Shown here piece after piece: positions 26,501 through 35,500 of a DNA stretch of 42,742 nt. Origin of the DNA: an uncultured Clostridia bacterium (GTDB lineage: Bacteria; Bacillota; Clostridia; TANB77; CAG-508); NCBI GenBank assembly GCA_947631185.1, contig CANRKJ010000021.1:1-42742 (forward strand), written 5' to 3'. The notes beneath the pieces were generated by a model. The model was not told where the DNA came from, ran no database searches, and was given only the letters and a program-made list of their open reading frames with translations. Positions within the stretch are counted from its first letter, which is position 1; each line of letters starts with the position of its first letter. A program made the position numbers and the translations under genes.

Positions 26501-29500
26501 GAATCTACTTTTACTCTAACTGGTTTTGAACGATTTACTGTTGTTCCATCACCTAATTGACCTTTAGAATTGTTACCTGTAGCCCAAACAGATCCATCTG
26601 CTTTTAGTATTACAGTAAATTTGTCACCTTGTGAAATATCTGGAACAGCAATTGCATTATCTTTATTTTGGATAGAATATACAATAGCTTGTGTTTTATA
26701 TCCATTTTCTAAATCACGTACTGTAATTGTAGCTTCACCAAGACCTACAGATGTTATCATTCCATTTTCTACTTTTACAACATCTTCATTTGATGAAGTC
26801 CATTTTAAATTTCCTAGTTTAATATGTGATGAATATGCATTTAATCTTTCCATCACTTTTACATTTAATTGTCTTGAATCTCCCTGTTTTATATAAATAG
26901 CTCTGTTTTCAATTTGAATATAATCTGGTTTTATAGGTTCAACTGTTGTTAAAATTGATGATCTATCTGATAATAATATTTTTCCTTTAGCTGTGCCATT
27001 TCTTTTTCCATTTCCATATAATGTACCATCTTCTGTAATAAACATATTTATACTAAAAACTTTATTTGAATTTAGTGCAATAATTTTTTCTGTAAATTCT
27101 TCTCCATAGTATGATTTGATTTCTTTAGCATATTCAGAATTTTTTGCTGTATTATTTCCAATTGCTCCAGCCTCATTTGCACCCCAACCATATAATTTTC
27201 CTGATTTAGTTAGAGCATAAGCTGTTTCATTTGCAAAACTAATATCTATAATATCATCAACTTCATCTAAAAATGTTGTTTCATCTAATTTTACTCTCTG
27301 TGGTTGAAGTTTAAAATAGTTTGAACTGCTACTACTAGAATTCATCACTCCAATTCCTAATGTACCATATCTATTTAGACCCCAAGAATATAATGTTCCA
27401 TCTTTCAAAATTGCCATTGCTGAATAATAACCACCTGCTATTTTTGATATATTTTTAATATTTGGTGATTTTTTTGGTAAAGATACAGCATAAGGTGATG
27501 ATGAAACTCTAGTTTCATTTCCAATTTGACCATGAGCATTATAACCCCAACCATACAACTCACCAGAATTTGTAACTGCTAGAGTTGTATTTGCTAATGT
27601 TGTAATATCACTTATATCATATAAATATCCTTTTCCTGTGGTATCTTTTACTTGAACAGCATAATTGCTATTAGTACGATTGTTTTGGCCTAATTGTCCA
27701 TTACCGTTATTACCACAAACCCAAACAGTTCCATCTGATTTTAGCATTGTTGTATGAACACGACCACAAGATATTTTAACTACATCTGTTATAGGGTTAC
27801 CTTCTGAATCTAATACATAAGTTGGTGATGATTTATTAACATTAGATTTATCACCTAATTGACCATATTCATTATTTCCCCAAGCTACAACTTTTCCATC
27901 ATTTTTCAATGCTGTAACATAATTAGCTCCAACTGATATTTGAATTACATCACTTAATATATTATCATTTTCTAAATTATGTACTTTTTGTTCTCCAGAA
28001 TGATTCTCGAAATCTCCTACACCTAATTCTCCATAATTATTTGTACCCCAAGTTAATACTGTTCCATCTGATTTTAGCATTGCTGAAACTGTTTCACCTG
28101 AGCTTATTTGAACTTGTACTTTATCTTCTGCATTTCCTACTACTTCTACAAAAACAGTAGCAGACCATAAATTTGTTTTATCTTCTATAGTAATTTTTGT
28201 TGTACCAACTGAATGTGCTTTCACATATCCTTCTGCTGTAACTTCTGCTATACTTGGTATTGCTGAAGTATAAACTATATTATCAACTTTATCTACTTCA
28301 TCTTCATAAACATTAAATCCTTGTGATATTAATGTCTTTAATTGATGTTCTTGACCAACTGTTAAAACTATTTTCTCTTCTTCTGGAATAAGTTTTGAAA
28401 CACCCATCTTTGTATAAACTGTTACATTTTCAAATCTGTTATTTCCTATTTGTCCATGTTCACCTGTACCAGAAACATAAACTTTTCCATCAGCTTTTAC
28501 AAGTGTAGTATTATTAATATTACCTATTGAATTTGGAACATTTATAACACCATCTATGAAAGCATCATCTTCTCCAGCATAAACTTCTTTATAAAGTTTA
28601 GAAATATTAATTAAATCATTTATATTATCTTTTTGTGCCAATTGAGACTTTGAATTTTCACCTGTTGCATAAACATCATTTGTATCTGTTAACAAGAAGG
28701 TAGATCTTTCAGATGCTCCTACTTTAGCAATTCCTGTAGCTCCATTCATTCCATCTGAATCCATTATTAGCACTGGTCTTACATTATTAGATACTACACT
28801 TCCTATTCCTATTTGACCGTCTTTACCATTACCCCAAGCATAAGCTTGTTTGCTAGAATCTAATGCAACACAGTGGTATCCACCTGATGCAATTTGAGTA
28901 ATATTATGTAATACTCCAGGATCTTGATAATTCATTACTTGTCTTACAAATTTTTGTGATGAACTTGAAGCTGTTCCAATTCCTAATTCACCATGTGTAT
29001 TATAACCAACTGACCAAACTGTAGAATCTCCACAAAGCATCATTGTATTATAATACTCATCAGAAATTTGTACTACATTTTGCATTTCTGCCATTTTAAC
29101 TATTTTATTTGAAATATTATTTGTTCCATCTCCTAATTGACCATATGTATTATTACCACAAGAATATACATCTCCTGATTTAGTCAATAATGTACTATGG
29201 CTTGATCCTGCTCCTATATCTATAATATCTGTAACTGGAGCTGTTCCATATTCATTTAAAATTTCTCTTGCATAATTTGATTCTATATTAGTATTATTTC
29301 CTAATTGTCCATCATCATTGCTACCCCATGCATAAACTCTTCCATCATTTGTTAGTGCTAAGTTGTGATCTATACCCAAAGAAATTTTTACTATATTTGT
29401 AAGAGGTGTTGTGCTATTTATCATAACTTGTTTTAATATTGATTCATAAGTAGAGGTGTATCCTAAACCACATTGACCAACATTATTTGCACCAACTGCC

Positions 29501-32500
29501 CAAACTGTTCCATCAGCTTTTAATACTACTGTATAATTTTCACCCTGTTCTGATTGAGGTATTGTAATTGCATTTGGAACATCTCTTACTACATATACTA
29601 AACTTGTTGCTTTATATCCATATTTACTATCTGTAACTGTAATTGTTGTTTGTCCTTCTGAAACTCCTGTTACAAGTCCATTATTTACTGTTGCTACTTT
29701 TGGATTTGAACTTTCCCATTTTAAAGTTCCAGCTATTGGTGTTTTTGCATACATATTAAAGTTTTGTACAACATTTGTATTTAACTGAATTGAAGCTTTA
29801 CCTTTAATATAATTTACTCTATCAGTTATTTCTAAATAAGAAGTTTTCATTTCCTTAGCTGAATTAAGTTGTACTGTATTTTTACCAAATAGTTGAGATG
29901 TACTATTTCTTCCTAATCCATATACACTTCCATCTTCTCTTATTAAGTACTCATTTCCAACCTCATCATCATCTCTTGCACAAGAAACACTCAATTTTAC
30001 AAATTTTGCAGAAATATCACCACCATATTTTCCCAATACTTCAACAAATTTATGTTTATCAACTTTAGTATTATCGCCTAAATTACCTAAAACATTTAAA
30101 CCTGATGCATATACTTTATTATCAGCTGTTAAAACATAACTAACTGCACCAGCAGATCCAATATCAATAACATTTTCAACTAAAGTATTGTCATCAAAAT
30201 ATGGTTGTGTAGGAGAAGTTATAGAAGCTGTATCTCCATTTCCAAGTTGTCCATATTTATTCCAACCCCATGCATAAACTTTTCCATCTTCTGTTAAAGC
30301 TAATATATCATGAGAACCTGCAGAAATTTTTGCTACTTTATCAATTTCTGCTTTCTTTGGTATATGTGCATCTGCAGTAGATCCTGTTCCTGTTTGACCT
30401 TCTACTCCATCACCCCATACCCAAATAGTTCCTTCTTCTGTTAGTGCATAAGAATTATATAAACCTGTTTTTATATCAACTATATTTTGTAAATAACCAT
30501 GTCCAGTTGAATCTTTGACTTTAACTGGGAAATGTCTTACACTTAATGAATTATCACCTAATTGTCCATCCTTATTATATCCCCAACTATATACTTCTCC
30601 ATTTTTAGATAGAGCTAAACAGAAATCATTTCCTCTAGAAATTTTAATAATATCTTTTAACTGATTACCATTTTCATCTACAACATATACAGGTGTAGCT
30701 CTGAATTCATTAGTTCCATCTCCTAGGTTATAATTAGAATTATCTCCCCAAGATACAACTCTTCCATCTGAAAGCAATGCTGATGCACTATCCATACCTA
30801 CAGCAATATCAACAACATCTACTAATTTTCCGTTTCCATCTGGAGATAGTACTTGAACTGGTTCATTCTGAGTATCTGTATTTCCTGTTCCAAGTCTTCC
30901 ACTTGCACCATTACCCCAGCTCCAAACAGTTCCATCTTCTTTTAATGCAACTTCAAAATCCAAACCTGAACCTATTTTACTATCAGTAAATCCATAACTA
31001 TTAGTTACAGTAACATATACTGATTTATCTATATTATTATTTTTGTCATGTATTTTTATTATTGTACTTCCAATTCTCTTTCCTGATACAAGACCTGTAT
31101 TATCAACTGTTGCCACTTGATCATTTTCTGAAGTATATTGTAATGTGCCTAAAGAACTATTGTTATCAAAAACATTTAAACCATTAACAAATTCTATATC
31201 TATTTTTTTATTACTATCTTTTTGTAATGTAATACAAGAATCTGTTTTTAAGCTATTATCTCCAGCTCTTACTACATATTCATGATCTAAATTGCTATTA
31301 TTTCCAAGTTGACCTTCTAATCCTATTCCTGCAATCCAAATTGAACCATCTTCTAAAATATATCCAGAATTTGTTTTATTAGAAGAACCTTCAGTTCCAT
31401 ATAATACATTATTTAATTTTCCTGTACCTGTGCTATCTGGAACTTCTGTAAATATTAAAACTTTTTCAGGATTCTTACCTAAACCTAATTGCAATGAATC
31501 ATTTGCACCACAACTATATGCTTTTCCATCAGAAGTAATTGCAAATGATGTATTTGCTCCAGAATAAATACTTACTACTCCTGTAAAATCATCTAATTTA
31601 TCATTTTTTAATATTTTAGCTTTTAATGGACGTGTTGTATTAGTTGTAGTTGCATTTTGTGATAATTGTCCTGATGATCCAACACCAACTGCATATAAAT
31701 AGTTATCTTCATCAAGAGTCATTGCATGTGTATTACCTGCAGAAATATCATACACATCTCTGTTAATTCCATCATTTTCCTCACCTATACATTCTACAGG
31801 TGTATAAGAAATTGCAACATCTCCTTTACTTAGCCAACCATTTGTATTTAAACCAGTTGCTTGAGCAACTCCATCTCCTCTTAATAACATTGTATATGCT
31901 TCACCAGCTGAAATTTTAACAACATTAAATGTATCTGTAATTTTTATTGGATAATATTGTGAATCAGTTAAATAATTTCCTAAACGATAACTTCCTCCAT
32001 TACCCCAAGCATAAACATTTCCTTTTTTATCAAGAACAACACTATGATATTGTCCTGCTGAAACATCAATAATATTGCTTAAACTACCTTCTCCATCAGT
32101 ATTCAAAACTTTTACTGGATAATATGAGTCATCACTTGTACCTATACCTAATTGTCCATAATTATTATAACCCCAACTATATACTTCTCCATTTGTATTT
32201 ACAGCAAGCATATGATTTTTACCAGCTGAAATTCTTACTATATTATTTAAATAAGTTCCATCTTCCATTTTTACTTGATCAAATACTGATCTTGATGATG
32301 TTGTTCCATCTCCTAAAACACCTTTACTATTTAATCCAGTTGTCCAAACAGTTCCATCTGCCTTTAATACAGCTGTAAAATTATCTCCTTGTACAATCAT
32401 TGGTGATGTTATAATATTTGGTTTATTTGGAATTACATATATAGTCATTTGTGCTCTATATTGATGTAAATCATCATTTACTATAATTGTTGTAGTTCCA

Positions 32501-35500
32501 GCTTTTTTTGGTGTTATAACTGCAGAATTATTTACATTTCTAACTGATGCAACTTCTGTATTTGTACTTTTATAAGTTAGATTTCCAATAGCAGGAGTTT
32601 TTGCAAATGCATTTAAATTTTCTTCTACTCTAACATTTAATACTTTTTCTTGATTTAATTTTATATAAGCAATTTTTTCTTCAAATTCTAAATAACTTGG
32701 TGAAACATCTTCAACATATAATCTAGTTTTATACTTATTTGATAAACCATCTAATAATTGTCCATTTGTACATTTACCATTTGCTAAAATAGAACCATCT
32801 TCTTTTATCATATAATTTGTATAAGAAGATGAAGAATCACCTTGTAATTTAACTACTTTATCAGTTAAATGTAAATCTTTAGAATATCTTCTCTCCATTA
32901 TAGTTGGAGTAGTTTTAGTACTATTTGAGTTATCAGCTACTTCACCACTTGTATTTAATCCCCAAGCATAAACTATTCCTTTACTATCTAATGCATATCC
33001 ACTTTGGAAAACAGCACCAATATCAACTATTTCATCTGTACTTTCTAATTGTACTTTAACTGGTGTACTACGAGTATTTTTTGTTGTATCTCCTAAGCAA
33101 TATGTAGTATTATATCCCCATGCCCAAACTGTTCCATCATTTTTTAAAGCAATTGTTGCATCACTTTCTGAAACTATCTTTTTTACACCTTCTAAATTTT
33201 TAACTTTAGCAGGATGTTTTACAGTACTTGTTGCACCATTTCCTATTTGTCCTCTTGTACCTGCACCCCATGCTATAACAGTTCCTTCTTTTGAAAGTGC
33301 TGATACAGAATTAGCACTACAAGATACTTCTTTTATACCAGTTAAATACTCTTTTCCTGCTGTATCTAAAACCTGAACAGCATAACTATAATTAGTAGTA
33401 ATATTAATTCCTAATTGATAACTTGAATTAAGTCCCCATGCCCAAACTGTTCCATCTGCTTTTACAGCCACACCAAAATATTGTCCTGCAGAAATATCTA
33501 CAACACCTGATAATTTATTATTATTTAAATCTACAACATAAATTGGAACACTTGTATTATCACTTGTATTACCTAATTGACCATCATTATTTTGGCCCCA
33601 AGAAACCACCTCTCCTGATTTCAATAAAGCTAAATTATAATTTAATCCTGAAGCAATATCTATTACATCAGTTAAAGGATTTTTTCCATCTGGAGATAAT
33701 ACTTGAACTGGCTTTTCAGTAGAAGCCTCAAAAGTTCCATCTCCTAATTGACCATATGTATTATCACCCCATGCCCAAACTGTTCCATTATTTTTCAATA
33801 ATACTGTATGAGAATTTCCTGATACAACCTTTGAAATATTTGATAAATCTCTTTCACCAACAACTACTTGAACTTTAGTTTCTAAATTATTTTTTGTATC
33901 AACTACTTTTATACCAGTTGTTCCATTACTTACACCTGTAATCTCACCATCAGGGCTTACATTTGCAATTCCATCATCATCACTTGTATATGTTAAATCT
34001 CCTATACTTTGCAAATTATTATCTATATTTAAATTGAAGTTTGGTTTAAATTTTATATCAATTTTTTTATTTTCTCCAACTCCGATTTCATACATATCAT
34101 CAGTATAAATACTAGCATCTTCTATTTTTGTAATTAAATTAGTAGAAACATAAGTACCGTCACCATGTTGACCTGATGTACCTAATCCTGTTACACCAAC
34201 AGAACCATCATTAAATGCAAATCCATAAGTAGTTCCTTTTGAGTCTCCAAGTTTTAAAATACTTTCTATAGGTGCAGAATTTTCATTTTTAACCTGTGTA
34301 AATACTTTTACTGTCTTAGATGTTCCAATTGATAATTCTCCACCAGTATTTAAACCACTAGCATAAATTTCAGTTTGACCATCAGCTTTCTTTACATTAA
34401 TAAAAACTGATGATGGACCTGATCCAATATCTACTATTTCTCCTTCAATATCTCCACCAAGTGTTAAATTAGTAGCTTTACTAAGTACAGTAGGTGTTGT
34501 AACACCAAATTGACCACTTGAATTTATACCCCAAGCTACAGCTGTTTTATCTTCTTTTAGACCAATTATATGATTTACACCAGAATCTATTCTTACAATT
34601 CCTTTTAAAATTTCTTCACTATTTGCATCAATAGCTTCTACAAGCTCTGCTCTAGTAGTTGTAGTAGTACCATCAGCTAATTGTCCACTACTATTTAATC
34701 CAGCTCCCCAAACAGTTCCATCTCCTTTTAAAATCCAAGATGTATCTGTTCCTCCTCTTGCTTGTATAACATTATATGAATCATGCATTTTTGTAGGATA
34801 TGTAATTGTTGATGTACTATTTATTCCAAGTGCATGATTTCCTGCATTACCCCAACCAAACACTTCTCCATCGCTAGTTACAGCTAAACTGAAATCTATT
34901 CCACATGCAATATCAACGATTTTATCAATATATCCACTTCCATCTTCATTATTTACTTTAACAGCATATCTTGAAATAGTATTTGAACCAATACCTAATT
35001 GACCACTTGAATTTTGTCCCCAAGCCCAAACTGTTCCATCATCCTTTAAAGCAATAACATGTTGTGCACCAACAGATATCTTTCTAATACCAGTTAAATA
35101 CTCATTAGAACTTATTTTTACTTGTGTTGGAATATTAACTGCTATTGTAGACCCATTTCCAAGTTCTCCAACAGATGAAGCTCCAGATGTCCAAACTGTT
35201 CCATCTTCTTTTAGATAAGCAGTAAATGTTGTTCCACTTTCTACTACTGGAATTGCTGTAGCTTTTGATGTTACGACATTTATAATAGATTCTGCAACAT
35301 ATCCCAAATCTTTTATTTCTGCTATAATCGTTACTTGACCTCTAGAAACTGCTGTTACAAGTCCATTATTCTCTACAGTAGCAATATCTGTATTTGAAGA
35401 ACGATATGTAACATTACTCAAAGGCACAATATAATTCTTAGTGCTAAATGCATTATTAAAACTTGGCGTTAATTGTATATTTTTACCAACTTCTACAAAT